Assembly (NCBI GenBank): GCA_035636095.1
Contig: DASPZU010000088.1
Location: 1-64,000, forward strand
DNA: 64,000 nucleotides
Direction of reading: 5' to 3'
Origin: Gp7-AA10 sp035636095
GTDB taxonomy: Bacteria; Acidobacteriota; Thermoanaerobaculia; Gp7-AA8
Of the stretch, positions 20,836 through 29,192 are shown piece after piece. The notes beneath the pieces are model-generated. The model ran no database searches, was not told where the DNA came from, and worked only from the letters and a program-made list of their open reading frames with translations. Position 1 is the stretch's first letter; the number at the start of each line of letters is the position of its first letter. Position numbers and translations under genes: made by a program.

Positions 20836-20864
20836 GTCCCGCCCTCCCGCGAGGGGCAGACATG

Positions 20865-21425
20865 TTACCGCGTGATCCAGACTTCTTTGGAGAACTCTTT
20901 GAGCTTCGGCTCCGCCGCCCGCGCTTCCGTCTCGGTGGGGAACTTGACGCGGACACGGAAGGTCGGCCCTTTGTCGCTCGTGGTCCGCTCGACGTAAGCG
21001 GCGGTAAATCCCCGCTCGATCAGCTTCGCCGCAAGGGCCTCGGCGGTCTTCTGATCGGTTGTGGACAGAAGTTGAGCGAATGCGGGGCTGCCGTCTGGTG
21101 TGGGAGCGGCCGCCCTCGGCCGCTCAGCGGCGGGCGAGGCGCCCGCCGCCACACTCGGCTCGATGGTCGTCGGCGGTGCCTTGAAGTCCTCGTCCCTGAC
21201 ATGAGTCTCGATCTTTGCTGGTGGCTTCTTCGGAACGACGGCAGCCTCTGTGACCGGCTCTTTGCGCAGCACGAGCCGATCATCAGCGTTGCCGCGCCCG
21301 ACCATCAAACCGAACGCGAATGAAGCCGCAAGCGACAGCAACAGCAGGACAAAGGCGACGAAGGCCTGCCCTGCGGTCAATGAAATTTCGTAGTGGGATT
21401 GGTCTTCCGCGACTTGTTCCATCAC
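20865..21425 (-). CDS. SPOR-domain membrane protein
   Basis: 186 residues: a short cytoplasmic N-terminus, one membrane helix near 19-43 (AFVAFVLLLLSLAASFAFG), a Pro/Ala-rich periplasmic linker and a C-terminal SPOR domain (FAQLLSTTDQKTAEALAAKL, FRVRVKFPTETEA). SPOR domains bind denuded septal peptidoglycan, so a division-site role is likely. Part of the linker (VAAGASPAAERPRAAAPT) is encoded by a 57-bp palindromic element at 21098-21154 inserted in frame. GGAGG lies just upstream of the start. Confidence 0.88.
   Translation of the reverse strand: MMEQVAEDQSHYEISLTAGQAFVAFVLLLLSLAASFAFGLMVGRGNADDRLVLRKEPVTEAAVVPKKPPAKIETHVRDEDFKAPPTTIEPSVAAGASPAAERPRAAAPTPDGSPAFAQLLSTTDQKTAEALAAKLIERGFTAAYVERTTSDKGPTFRVRVKFPTETEARAAEPKLKEFSKEVWITR
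21098..21154. repeat. Double-hairpin palindromic element inside the SPOR gene
   Basis: 57 bp bounded by GTGTGG and CCACAC with two GC-rich hairpins between them, i.e. a cruciform-like plan. It is exactly 19 codons, has no stop in the frame used and codes for part of the flexible linker. The same plan (outer pair enclosing two hairpins) is seen at 41980-42031 with a different sequence. Confidence 0.8.
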
Positions 21426-21434
21426 GCCCTCCGC

Positions 21435-22100
21435 TTACCGGGCGGCCGGTGCCGCCGCCGCGTTCCAGTTTGTGTGATAAACGACCCCGTTGTCAAAGTA
21501 GACGGCCGAGGCGCCGCCGTCGGACTTGGGGTAGATCCAGACCGAGTAGACGCGGCCGTTCTGCACCACCTGCTTGATCCAATCCTCGCGCGGCAGTCCG
21601 ACGATTCCGCGCACTTCATCCTCTTTCATCCCGACCTTGACGGTCGCGAAGGCGGACATCGAAACGTAACGGCGTCCTTCGGCCAGCGTGACCCGCTGCG
21701 CGATGTCGGCGTTCCCCGGATCGAGTTGCAGCGCAGCGCGGTAGAACTCCAGCGCTTTGTCATACCGCGAAAGAAGATTCATGTATTCGTCGCCCATCAT
21801 GACTTTCTCGCGGGCCAGCAGGCCGGCCGCTCGAAGATCGCGCGTGCGGTCGTGGTACTCCTTCACTTTGTCCATGAACGCGACGTAAACGGGTTCCATC
21901 CTTCGGTGATTTTCGAGCGTCGTTTCGATCATCTGTTTTCGAGAAGCGGTCGCCGGCGGGACGGCCTGCGCTTTTCGCAGGCTCTCGATCCAGGCGTATT
22001 CCTTCATGAGCTGATTCCACTCGCGATCGTTGGGCTCCCTTGGCGGCGCAGAGGAGATGCAGCCCGCCAGTACAAGGAACACCAGAAGCGATCGACGCAT
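21435..22100 (-). CDS. Lipoprotein with TPR-like helices and BamE-like C-terminus
   Basis: 221 residues from the ATG at 22100, which yields a lipoprotein signal (MRRSLLVFLVLAGCISS; lipobox LAGC). The middle is helical with one TPR-like unit (YDKALEFYRAALQLDPGN). The C-terminal part (FATVKVGMKEDEVRGIVGLP and a following aromatic VYSVWIYP) resembles the SmpA/BamE fold of outer-membrane assembly lipoproteins. Function is therefore a guess in the envelope. A TAAAAT hexamer ends 7 bases before the start, and an AT-rich inverted repeat separates it from the next upstream gene. Confidence 0.75.
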   Translation of the reverse strand: MRRSLLVFLVLAGCISSAPPREPNDREWNQLMKEYAWIESLRKAQAVPPATASRKQMIETTLENHRRMEPVYVAFMDKVKEYHDRTRDLRAAGLLAREKVMMGDEYMNLLSRYDKALEFYRAALQLDPGNADIAQRVTLAEGRRYVSMSAFATVKVGMKEDEVRGIVGLPREDWIKQVVQNGRVYSVWIYPKSDGGASAVYFDNGVVYHTNWNAAAAPAAR

Positions 22101-22107
22101 CGAGAGA

Positions 22108-22113
22108 ATTTTA
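22108..22113 (-). promoter_or_regulatory. -10-like TAAAAT, 7 bases before lipoprotein ATG
   Basis: TAAAAT on the minus strand followed by TCTCTCG and the ATG at 22100. No ribosome site is seen, which fits a leaderless start. Confidence 0.45.
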
Positions 22114-22144
22114 CTGCCGTGCAGGATCTCCTGCCCAGCGAATG

Positions 22145-22234
22145 GAAATTTCAAATTTCAAATTTCAACGAAAAATTAAGAATTGGAACCAGGCCAATTT
22201 TTCATTTTTCATTCTTCATTTGAAATTTGAAATT
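22145..22234. repeat. AT-rich inverted repeat of 7-bp units
   Basis: Left arm is a run of AATTTCA heptamers (about 22145-22180), right arm 22199-22234 is its imperfect complement. It lies between two minus-strand genes and is strikingly AT-rich against the GC-rich background. The stretch CATTCTTCATT in the right arm recurs in the element at 53725-53804. Confidence 0.8.
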
Positions 22235-22262
22235 GATGTCTTCCCCCCGTGTCGCCATCAGG

Positions 22263-23372
22263 TCACTTCCGCACCTGGTTCACCAGCGCGATGACGTCCT
22301 TCTCCAGCGATGTCCCGCCGAACTCGCTCTTGACCTCGAGGATCCAGCCGTACAGCAGCTCGTGCAGCACGCTGTGCACGACCAGGCCCTGATTTTCCGA
22401 CCCGGAAGCGATGATGTTGTTGAGAAGCTGATCGAAGTCGATGCGCCCTTCGTTGACCATGTTCATTCCGCTGAGATACGGAAGTGTCTCGGGTGAGAGG
22501 TGCAGCACGACGCGGTCAATGAAGTCATAGATGTGATCGCCGATTTTTTGAAAGACCAGCGCGAAGATTTTCTGAAAGGCCGTGTTGTAGCGCTCCACCA
22601 TGGCCGCCATCTCGTACTCCGTCTCCTCGGCCGCCCGCGTCTGGACGACCTCGGCCCCCTCGGCGTCCTGAAGAAGATTGATGGTGAGCAGTCCCCACAG
22701 CGTTTTGGCGCTGACGAAGTTCGATAGATAGCTGCGCGAGACGACGTCCTGCACCGTGGCCGGTTCGCTGACCAGGCTGAAGATGTGGTTCTCTTCTTCG
22801 TTCAACTCGAGTCCGTAACCGCGCGCGTCTGACCCTGGCGCATGCTCCAGCAAACGTTCGAGCCGCCCGAGTCCGCGAATGATCAGCGACCAGAAATCGA
22901 TCCGCGCCACGCCGTCGAGAATCAAACGCTCGGTGCCGAGCGGCAGCGTGATGATCTCGTCGGGGAATGTCGATGTGAATTCGATGGTGTAATTTCCCGC
23001 GCGATAGCGCATGGCATTGAGGACGATCGCGCTCGCCTGCCGTTCGATGGCGCGGCTGAGGTCATCGGGTTTGAGATATCCGAGCTCGCACAGCAGCCCG
23101 CCGAAACGCCGCGGCGTCACCAGATGCTCCATGGCCTGGTTGTATTGCTGCAGATTGAGGTCGCCTTGCCGCATGAGGATTTCGCCCAGTCCCATGTCGG
23201 GATCGTTGCTGGACGCGAAGATGATCTTGCCTTCTCTGACGTAGATGACATCCGTGCGGCCGAGGCCTTCCAGCGAGACGATGGCGGTTTCGCTGCTCCG
23301 GATCAGCGAACGGAAGAGGTCAGGAACGGTCGTTTCGGCGAGCGTCCCTTGTATGCTCAGCTCGTCGGACAT
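22263..23372 (-). CDS. DUF4388 domain regulator 1
   Basis: 369 residues. The N-terminal DUF4388 domain is clear (LSIQGTLAETTVPDLFRSL, then VYVREGKIIFASSNDPDMGLGE), followed by a DnaJ- or winged-helix-like middle and an acidic helical C-terminus. DUF4388 proteins are abundant in Deltaproteobacteria and Acidobacteriota and are usually tied to signalling and surface behaviour; no enzymatic motif is visible. It lies next to a diguanylate cyclase gene, separated by a REP-like hairpin. A TATGAT hexamer is 12 bases before the ATG. Confidence 0.85.
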   Translation of the reverse strand: MSDELSIQGTLAETTVPDLFRSLIRSSETAIVSLEGLGRTDVIYVREGKIIFASSNDPDMGLGEILMRQGDLNLQQYNQAMEHLVTPRRFGGLLCELGYLKPDDLSRAIERQASAIVLNAMRYRAGNYTIEFTSTFPDEIITLPLGTERLILDGVARIDFWSLIIRGLGRLERLLEHAPGSDARGYGLELNEEENHIFSLVSEPATVQDVVSRSYLSNFVSAKTLWGLLTINLLQDAEGAEVVQTRAAEETEYEMAAMVERYNTAFQKIFALVFQKIGDHIYDFIDRVVLHLSPETLPYLSGMNMVNEGRIDFDQLLNNIIASGSENQGLVVHSVLHELLYGWILEVKSEFGGTSLEKDVIALVNQVRK

Positions 23373-23404
23373 GGGATCGTTCTTATCATATGGGGTAATC
23401 CGCG

Positions 23405-23481
23405 CCCCTCATCCGCCCTTCGGGCACCTTCTCCCCGCAAGCGGGGAGAAGGTCGTCGATGGCGAAGCGCCGGGTGAGGGG
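23405..23481. repeat. REP-like hairpin element (CCCTC..GAGGG class)
   Basis: Outer arms CCCCTCATCCG and CGGGTGAGGGG enclose a perfect 12-bp stem (23427-23438 with 23441-23452, loop AA). It ends one base before the stop of the GGDEF gene and may also end its transcript. It is the same family as 8216-8262 and 44382-44445. Confidence 0.85.
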
Positions 23482-24771
23482 TTAGACGGCCGGCCGAATG
23501 TGCTCGACGGACGCGATTCCGACCGCGTTCTTGGTTGTCGATTTCACGCGATACATCGCGGCGTCGGCCTGACGGATCAGATCATCCTTGCTCAGACCGT
23601 GGGTCGGATAGGTCGCGATGCCGAAGCTGGCGGTGATCGAGATCTCGACGGTGCCATCGATCACGAAGCCGGTGGCAGTGAGCGATTTGCGGACGCGGTT
23701 CGCGACCGCCATGGCCTGCTCCTGATCGGTCTCCGGCAGCACGATGCAGAATTCGTCGCCGCCAAATCGCACGACCTTGTCGATGGCGCGGACGGCCGTT
23801 AGAACGCGCTTGGCGACTTCCTGCAAGGTTCGCGAGCCGGTCAGATGTCCGTAGAAATTGTTGACCATCTTCAGATCGTCCAGGTCGAGGAAGATGATGC
23901 TGAAGAGCGAGCCGTAACGTCGTGAACGCTCGATTTCCTCGTCAAGGTAGCTGTCGAAGAAACGGCGGTTGAACGCTTTGGTGAGATCGTCGCGCATGGC
24001 CAGATCCCGACTGTGGGAAAGATGGTGAATGTTGCCGAGGACCGAAGCCACGGCCCGGATGTACTGGGTGACGGTCACGGTGGCCGCTTCCTCGACCGCA
24101 TCCGTCGCTGCCAGCGGAATGCGGATCACGCCCACCAGGTCGTGCTCGACCTGCAGCGGAATGACGATCATTCCAGCAGCGCGATCAGCAGCGAACGAAT
24201 GTCCCGAGGCCAGCGCGCGCTGCAACACATCCGATGGAATGCCGGGTAAGAACTCGCCCGTCTCGTGGGCATCGGGATCATTCGTGAAGCTGACCACGTA
24301 ACGCTCCAGCCGCGGATCGTGCAGAAAAAGAGTTCCGCGCGCGAGTCCGAGCACATCGAGGACCGTTCGCGTGATGCGCTCGGAAACTTGTTGCGCGTCG
24401 TTGAGTGACATCAGCTCGTGGATCTGCCTGAGAAACGTCACCTCGGTCTCCAGCTGCGAGGCGTGGACGGCCGCGTCGACCAGATCGGATGCAAACGACA
24501 AATATTCGTGCGGCTGGGCCAGGAACGATTTGCGGTCGATGTAAATCTCGCCCTGCCGCCGCTGCGGTGGCTCCTCCATCCCTAAGATGATGCGCACGAT
24601 GCTCTTGCGCGGCGGCGGGTTGAGTGCCGCGTGCGAATCGGTGTCGATGACAGCGATGCGGCTGACCTCACGTTCAATTCCGGAATCGGCAAAGGTCAGT
24701 TCGGGACACTTCTGGCGCAGTTTAGACACCAAGTCCGAAGCGCTGTAGATCCCGATCGTCTGCTGAATCAA
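23482..24771 (-). CDS. GAF-GGDEF diguanylate cyclase
   Basis: 429 residues from a TTG at 24771. An N-terminal segment (about 1-95) looks like a degenerate receiver, then a GAF-like domain (about 115-260) and a GGDEF domain. The active site RFGGDEF is intact near residues 338-342, and an RxxD (RAID) five residues earlier is the usual inhibitory I-site, so the enzyme should make c-di-GMP with product feedback. The TTG was chosen because a TAGAAT hexamer ends 7 bases before it; longer frames run through the divergent gene. Confidence 0.88.
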   Translation of the reverse strand: MIQQTIGIYSASDLVSKLRQKCPELTFADSGIEREVSRIAVIDTDSHAALNPPPRKSIVRIILGMEEPPQRRQGEIYIDRKSFLAQPHEYLSFASDLVDAAVHASQLETEVTFLRQIHELMSLNDAQQVSERITRTVLDVLGLARGTLFLHDPRLERYVVSFTNDPDAHETGEFLPGIPSDVLQRALASGHSFAADRAAGMIVIPLQVEHDLVGVIRIPLAATDAVEEAATVTVTQYIRAVASVLGNIHHLSHSRDLAMRDDLTKAFNRRFFDSYLDEEIERSRRYGSLFSIIFLDLDDLKMVNNFYGHLTGSRTLQEVAKRVLTAVRAIDKVVRFGGDEFCIVLPETDQEQAMAVANRVRKSLTATGFVIDGTVEISITASFGIATYPTHGLSKDDLIRQADAAMYRVKSTTKNAVGIASVEHIRPAV

Positions 24772-24778
24772 GCGGTTA

Positions 24779-24788
24779 ATTCTACAAT
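24779..24788. promoter_or_regulatory. Overlapping divergent -10 hexamers, GGDEF/tRNA nucleotidyltransferase
   Basis: TAGAAT (24779-24784, minus) ends 7 bases before the TTG at 24771. TACAAT (24783-24788, plus) ends 13 bases before the ATG at 24802. They share two base pairs on opposite strands. Confidence 0.5.
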
Positions 24789-24801
24789 GCGTCGCCCAAC
24801 G

Positions 24802-26055
24802 ATGCCCATCCACCTCGATGCCCTCGCCTCGCCGCAGCGCCGCGCCCTCGATGTGGTCAGAGAAGTTGCGAGGGAAAAGAACCTGCGGCCCTATCTCGTC
24901 GGCGGTCCGGTCCGCGATCTGCTCCTCGGCCGCACTGTCATCGATCTCGATTTCACGCTCGAGGAAGGAAGCTCCACGCTTGCACGATCGCTCGCGAAAC
25001 GGCTCAACGGCCGCGTGCGGTCGTACCCGCAGTTCCTGACCTATAAAGTGACTGCGCCCGAATTTCCCAAGATCGATATCGCGTCGGCGCGCAGCGAGAA
25101 ATATCGCGCACCGGGGGCGCTTCCGAGCGTCAGCGAAGGGCGTCTGCAGGACGACCTGATGCGACGCGACTTCTCGATCAACGCCATCGCGCTCGATGTC
25201 ATCTCCGATCAGCTTCACGATCCGACAGATGGCAAACGCGACCTCGAAAACAAGACCATTCGCGTTCTCCACGATGACAGCTTCATCGACGATCCGACCC
25301 GGATTTACCGCGCCATCCGACTGGCGACGAGGCTCGGCTTCGCGCTCGATCCCCGCTCCAGGGAGTTGATGCAGAAGGCCATCGCGAGCGGCGCACTGCG
25401 AACGGTGTCGAAAGAGCGGCTATGGCGCGAGCTGTTTCTGGCATTCGAAGAAGAAAGCGCACCGGCGGTGATGGAGGCGCTAAACAATGTTCTCGAAGTT
25501 CTATTCGGGCCACGTCAAATCGATCGCTCGCGCCTCGAGCTGGCACAGCAGATCGCGAAATCGGATACATCGCTCGATCGAGAAGTTCTTTTCACCAGCG
25601 CGATCCTGCGCGGGAACGCATCGCCGGTCGATTTCGAAGGCTCGGGATTCTCACAGCGTCGCGCCCGCAACGTCATGCAGATCGCGAATGAGGTCGCGCG
25701 TTACTTCGACGCGCTTTCCGAGGCCACCACCGAGCGGCAGCGATTCCGATTGTTGAAACATGCCAGTCCGGAGCTGCAGGCGGTGCTTGCAGCGATCGGC
25801 CGGTCAGAACATGTGACGCGCTTCCAGGAGTATCGGAATTTCCGTCTCCCCCTGCGGGGCAGCGACCTCGACGTCCCGGTCGGCCCGCACATCGCGAAAG
25901 CCATCGAACGGACCCGCGAGGCGGTCTTTGTCGGCGAAATCACCCCTGAGGAAGCTCAGGCTTTTGCGCAGCGGATGGCGATCAAGTATCTTAATCCTCA
26001 AGAAGGTAAGGACGGTAAGGACGGTAAGGATGGCCAGGCTGGTAAGAGGGATTAG
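24802..26055 (+). CDS. tRNA nucleotidyltransferase / poly(A) polymerase family
   Basis: 417 residues. Class II nucleotidyltransferase motifs: GGPVRDLLLGRTVIDLDFTLE with the catalytic DxD, RRDFSINAIALDV and IDDPTRIYRAIRLATRLGF. It adds CCA, CC or A to tRNA 3' ends; which one cannot be told here, and a second family member (pcnB-like) lies at 57268-58554. I prefer the ATG at 24802; one at 24787 overlaps the -10 hexamer. The last 20 codons lie in a 9-bp tandem repeat (GGTAAGGAC) and give a low-complexity GKDGKDGKDGQ tail. Confidence 0.9.
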   Translation: MPIHLDALASPQRRALDVVREVAREKNLRPYLVGGPVRDLLLGRTVIDLDFTLEEGSSTLARSLAKRLNGRVRSYPQFLTYKVTAPEFPKIDIASARSEKYRAPGALPSVSEGRLQDDLMRRDFSINAIALDVISDQLHDPTDGKRDLENKTIRVLHDDSFIDDPTRIYRAIRLATRLGFALDPRSRELMQKAIASGALRTVSKERLWRELFLAFEEESAPAVMEALNNVLEVLFGPRQIDRSRLELAQQIAKSDTSLDREVLFTSAILRGNASPVDFEGSGFSQRRARNVMQIANEVARYFDALSEATTERQRFRLLKHASPELQAVLAAIGRSEHVTRFQEYRNFRLPLRGSDLDVPVGPHIAKAIERTREAVFVGEITPEEAQAFAQRMAIKYLNPQEGKDGKDGKDGQAGKRD

Positions 26056-26098
26056 AACTTTCTTACTGCTCTTCCTGTCCTTACCGGCCTTACTTCTT
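26000..26098. repeat. Inverted repeat of 9-bp units spanning a stop and a start
   Basis: The left arm 26000-26048 is made of GGTAAGGAC units and the right arm 26062-26098 is its complement. The left arm encodes the tail of the nucleotidyltransferase. The right arm, together with the end of the left, encodes the signal peptide of the next protein. Confidence 0.8.
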
Positions 26099-26842
26099 GG
26101 ACAGCAGCCGCCGCAACCTCCACCCACGCATGACATAACAATGGTGGACTCCGTCCCGCTGGGCGGAGCCATGGCGACTCCATTGCCGGAGGCCCAGCGG
26201 AAGCAGCTCGAAAAGTATGACCTCCCCGAGCTGGCCGGCAGCGCACAGGCCCTCGGATCGCAACTGATCAACGGCGAGTTACGGCAGCCGCTGGTCGACT
26301 ACTTTGCGCGCGATACAAGAATCCAGCAACGATTGTCGATCTTCGAGGGTGGGTTGGTGGTGCTCGATGTTCGCGGCGTCGCCGGACCGATTCGGAAGCG
26401 CGTCATCATTCCGGGCGATGCTTTGAAGAGCTACACCAAAGCTGTGGCGTCGCTCAACACCATCCGCCAGGAAGGCCTGACGCCGCCCAAACAGGATCGT
26501 CGCGCGGTGCTGCGCGTCTACAGCGGCCCGCGTCAATTCACGGAGCGCATTTTCGATCCGATGGCTGCCTTGCCCAAGCCGATGAACGATCAGGTCGCGC
26601 CGCTGCGTGATCTCCTGCGCGCGATTTCCGAGGATCGGACGGTGACAAATACGGTGGCGGGATACATGCCCAAGCCCGGAGACCAGCTCGTGGGCGACGA
26701 TCGCAAGATCTATCGCGTCGTGCGCGTGATGGATCAGCGCATCGTGGAGCTGCGCTGCACCAGCCAGCCCATCAGCCTTTACGTCGAAGTGAAAGATCTC
26801 TACAACTACTTCATCGGCACGACCGGAGCCGCCGAGCAGTAG
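26030..26842 (+). CDS. Secreted protein of unknown function
   Basis: 270 residues with signal peptide MARLVRGIRTFLLLFLSLP followed by ALLLGQQ. The mature part is a mixed alpha/beta protein without motifs I recognise; a segment VVLDVRGVAGPIRKRVIIPG and a C-terminal VELRCTSQPISLYVEV are the most ordered-looking parts. The start lies inside the repeat element and overlaps the upstream gene by 26 bp. The stop shares one base with the rsmD GTG, so it is part of the rsmD-phoH-ybeY run, though a functional link is not evident. Confidence 0.7.
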   Translation: MARLVRGIRTFLLLFLSLPALLLGQQPPQPPPTHDITMVDSVPLGGAMATPLPEAQRKQLEKYDLPELAGSAQALGSQLINGELRQPLVDYFARDTRIQQRLSIFEGGLVVLDVRGVAGPIRKRVIIPGDALKSYTKAVASLNTIRQEGLTPPKQDRRAVLRVYSGPRQFTERIFDPMAALPKPMNDQVAPLRDLLRAISEDRTVTNTVAGYMPKPGDQLVGDDRKIYRVVRVMDQRIVELRCTSQPISLYVEVKDLYNYFIGTTGAAEQ

Positions 26843-27378
26843 TGAGCACCCTTCGTGTAACTGCGGGCGCGCTTCGCGGCCGCCGCGTTCCAGTTCCTCC
26901 ACGCGACGTCAGGCCGACCTCCGAGCGTGCGCGCCAGGCGTTCTTCAACATTGTGGGAAAGCGCATTCAGAATGCGCGATTCCTCGATCTGTTCGCGGGC
27001 AGCGGGATTTTTTCATTCGAGGCCGTTTCCCGCGGCGCCGCTTCGGCGACCGCCGTCGATCACGACCGAAGGGATATCGATTTGATCACGCGCCTCGCCG
27101 ACGAGTTGAGCGTGCCGGTCACCGCGATTCGCGGCGAGGTCATCGCGACCCTGCCGCGCCTCCAGGAGAAATTCGACATCGTCTTCGCCGATCCGCCCTA
27201 TGACTACGACAGCTACGATGCACTCTTGAGCGCTTTGGATCAGTTAGACCTGGGGCCCGACGCGATGGTCGCGATCGAGCACCGGCGCGGCACCAATCCC
27301 TTCACGGTCACGACGCAACGCCTGCGGCTGCAGCGCCGGGCCGAGCACGGAGAAGTTTGGATCACGTTCTTTGCATAG
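26842..27378 (+). CDS. rsmD: 16S rRNA (guanine966-N2)-methyltransferase
   Basis: 178 residues. LRVTAGALRGRRVPVP at the N-terminus, PTSERARQAFFNIV, the SAM loop FLDLFAGSGIFSFEA and the catalytic FADPPYD (N/DPPY motif) identify RsmD. It methylates G966 of 16S rRNA. The start is a GTG sharing a base with the preceding TAG. It begins an RNA-maturation run with phoH-like and ybeY genes. Confidence 0.93.
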   Translation: MSTLRVTAGALRGRRVPVPPRDVRPTSERARQAFFNIVGKRIQNARFLDLFAGSGIFSFEAVSRGAASATAVDHDRRDIDLITRLADELSVPVTAIRGEVIATLPRLQEKFDIVFADPPYDYDSYDALLSALDQLDLGPDAMVAIEHRRGTNPFTVTTQRLRLQRRAEHGEVWITFFA

Positions 27379-27395
27379 AGGAGATTGCCAGAGTG

Positions 27396-28349
27396 ATGGA
27401 ACTACGACTGAATGACGAGGGCACGCACACGCTGTTTGGGAATCGCGACGAGAACCTGCGCATGCTGGAGGACGAATTCGGCGTCAAGATTTCGTCTCGC
27501 GGCAACGAAATTCACGTTCATGGGAATGCCGACAACGTCGCGCCGGTGGAGAGGCTTCTCGATCAGATGCAGGATCTGATCGAGCAGGGCTACCCGCTCA
27601 AGAAGTCCGATCTTTCCACCGGTGTCCGAGTGCTGCGCGACCGCCCTGAGACGAACCTCATCGATTTCTTCACCGACGACGCCGTGCAAGCTGCGATTCG
27701 TCGCGTCGTCACGCCGCGAAACGTTGCCCAGAAGCTGTACCTGCAGGCCATGCAGGACTTCGACATCACGATTTCGATCGGTCCGGCCGGAACGGGAAAG
27801 ACTTTCCTGGCGGTCGCTGCTGCAGCGGCCGCGCTTTCGGAGAAAACGATCAAGCGGATCGTGCTTTGCCGTCCGGCCGTCGAAGCCGGCGAGCGCCTCG
27901 GATTCCTGCCCGGTGACATCGCGGAGAAGGTCAATCCGTATCTGCGGCCGCTGTACGACTCGCTCTACGACATCATCGGCCTCGAGAAAGTCGACAAGCT
28001 GATGGAGCGCGGCGTCATCGAGATTGCGCCGCTGGCCTTCATGCGCGGACGCACGCTCAACGACGCCTTCATCATCCTCGATGAGGCCCAGAACACCACA
28101 CCGGAGCAGATGAAGATGTTTCTCACGCGACTCGGATTCGGATCGAAGGCGGTCGTCACCGGCGATGTGACGCAGATCGACCTGCCCGAAGGCAAAAAGT
28201 CCGGTTTGCGGGAAGCGCGTCAGATCCTGTCGAAGGTCGAGGGAATCAAATTCTTCGACTTCAGCGATAGGGATGTGGTGCGGCATCCGCTGGTGCAGAA
28301 GGTCGTGGTGGCGTACGACCGGGCGGACAAGGAACGCAAGCAAACTTGA
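27396..28349 (+). CDS. PhoH-family ATPase
   Basis: 317 residues. N-terminal KH-like region (about 1-70), then the PhoH P-loop domain with SIGPAGTGKTFLAVA (Walker A near residue 140), RPAVEAGERLGFLPGD, FIILDEAQNTTPEQ (Walker B) and VVTGDVTQIDLP. PhoH proteins next to YbeY are thought to help RNA processing or ribosome quality control. AGGAG precedes the start; a GTG three bases earlier is an alternative. Its stop overlaps the ybeY TTG. Confidence 0.92.
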   Translation: MELRLNDEGTHTLFGNRDENLRMLEDEFGVKISSRGNEIHVHGNADNVAPVERLLDQMQDLIEQGYPLKKSDLSTGVRVLRDRPETNLIDFFTDDAVQAAIRRVVTPRNVAQKLYLQAMQDFDITISIGPAGTGKTFLAVAAAAAALSEKTIKRIVLCRPAVEAGERLGFLPGDIAEKVNPYLRPLYDSLYDIIGLEKVDKLMERGVIEIAPLAFMRGRTLNDAFIILDEAQNTTPEQMKMFLTRLGFGSKAVVTGDVTQIDLPEGKKSGLREARQILSKVEGIKFFDFSDRDVVRHPLVQKVVVAYDRADKERKQT

Positions 28350-28699
28350 GAGTTGGCGCATTCGTCCGCAAGGTACTTCGCGCTGCCAGTGGTCAAATAC
28401 AAGATGTCTCGATCGTCTTGGTCGACGACAGGACAATGCGCAAACTCAATCGCCAGTTTCGACACGAGAACAAAACGACGGATGTACTCACGTTCCCCTG
28501 CGACGATTCGTGCGAGATCGTGATTTCGATCGATCAGGCGCGACGGCAGGCAGCGCGCGAGAAACATTCGATCGCCACCGAGCTTCGCTACCTCATCCTT
28601 CACGGCGTGCTCCACGGCCTCGGCTACGATCACCAAACGGATCGCGGCGAGATGGACGCGCTGGAGCTGAAAATCAGGGACGCGGTGGGATTGGAGTAG
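28346..28699 (+). CDS. ybeY: Endoribonuclease YbeY
   Basis: 117 residues, slightly short for the family (usually about 150) through a shorter N-terminus. The zinc motif HGVLHGLGYDH (HxxxHxxxxxH) is intact, and RKLNRQFRHENKTTDVLTFP is the family's second hallmark. It takes part in 16S rRNA 3' end maturation and ribosome quality control. The TTG start overlaps the phoH stop as TTGA. Its end overlaps the convergent rhodanese gene by 26 bp. Confidence 0.93.
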   Translation: MRVGAFVRKVLRAASGQIQDVSIVLVDDRTMRKLNRQFRHENKTTDVLTFPCDDSCEIVISIDQARRQAAREKHSIATELRYLILHGVLHGLGYDHQTDRGEMDALELKIRDAVGLE

Positions 28700-29153
28700 C
28701 GGCGTCGAATGCCAGTTTGGTGTTCTTGATGTCGATCAGCGGCGCGAGCTCGTAGACGTTCCGATAGCCGTAGCTGTAAAGGGCGATGAATGTTGAAAGA
28801 TTCAGCGAAGCTCGCGCGATCTTCGAAGGGAATGCGCGCTCGGCATTGATGAAATTGTTGTTGCAGTAGATGAGGATGCGGGTGTTGCGGCTCGGAATGG
28901 TGTGCTTGAGACTCTCGATCGCAATATCGGGAAAGCTCAGGTTGATCGCGCCGCGAATGTGCAGCTCCTCGAATTTTTCAGTGCTCCGCGCGTCGAGGAT
29001 GATCGTATCCGGCTCGCCGCTCATGCTGACGAATTCCTCCTCCGAGACGCGGTGCGATTCGCGGTACTGGGCCGCCTCTTTCGCGACCGCCAGGTAGCCG
29101 GCCATATCGATCGACGGATTTTGGATAGCGAGGAGAACGGTGAGGATGATCAT
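28674..29153 (-). CDS. Exported rhodanese-like protein
   Basis: 159 residues with a weak N-terminal hydrophobic segment. The rhodanese domain holds LDARSTEKFEELHIRGAINL and the active-site Cys in LIYCNNNF. The active loop CNNNFIN is a little longer and more polar than a typical CxxGxR loop, so the substrate may differ from thiosulfate. Convergent with ybeY. Confidence 0.83.
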   Translation of the reverse strand: MIILTVLLAIQNPSIDMAGYLAVAKEAAQYRESHRVSEEEFVSMSGEPDTIILDARSTEKFEELHIRGAINLSFPDIAIESLKHTIPSRNTRILIYCNNNFINAERAFPSKIARASLNLSTFIALYSYGYRNVYELAPLIDIKNTKLAFDAATPIPPRP

Positions 29154-29192
29154 GCCTGTTAGACGGGGCAGGCGCGAAAACGGTTGGCTTGG

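Noticed and set aside
23405..23481. CRISPR repeat or tRNA-like cloverleaf at the hairpin elements
   Set aside because: No anticodon arm, no regular spacing and copies are dispersed singly; they match palindromic interspersed elements.
24772..25272. Upstream extension of the GGDEF gene by about 167 codons
   Set aside because: It runs antisense through the tRNA nucleotidyltransferase and shows no domain similarity; the TTG at 24771 with TAGAAT fits better.
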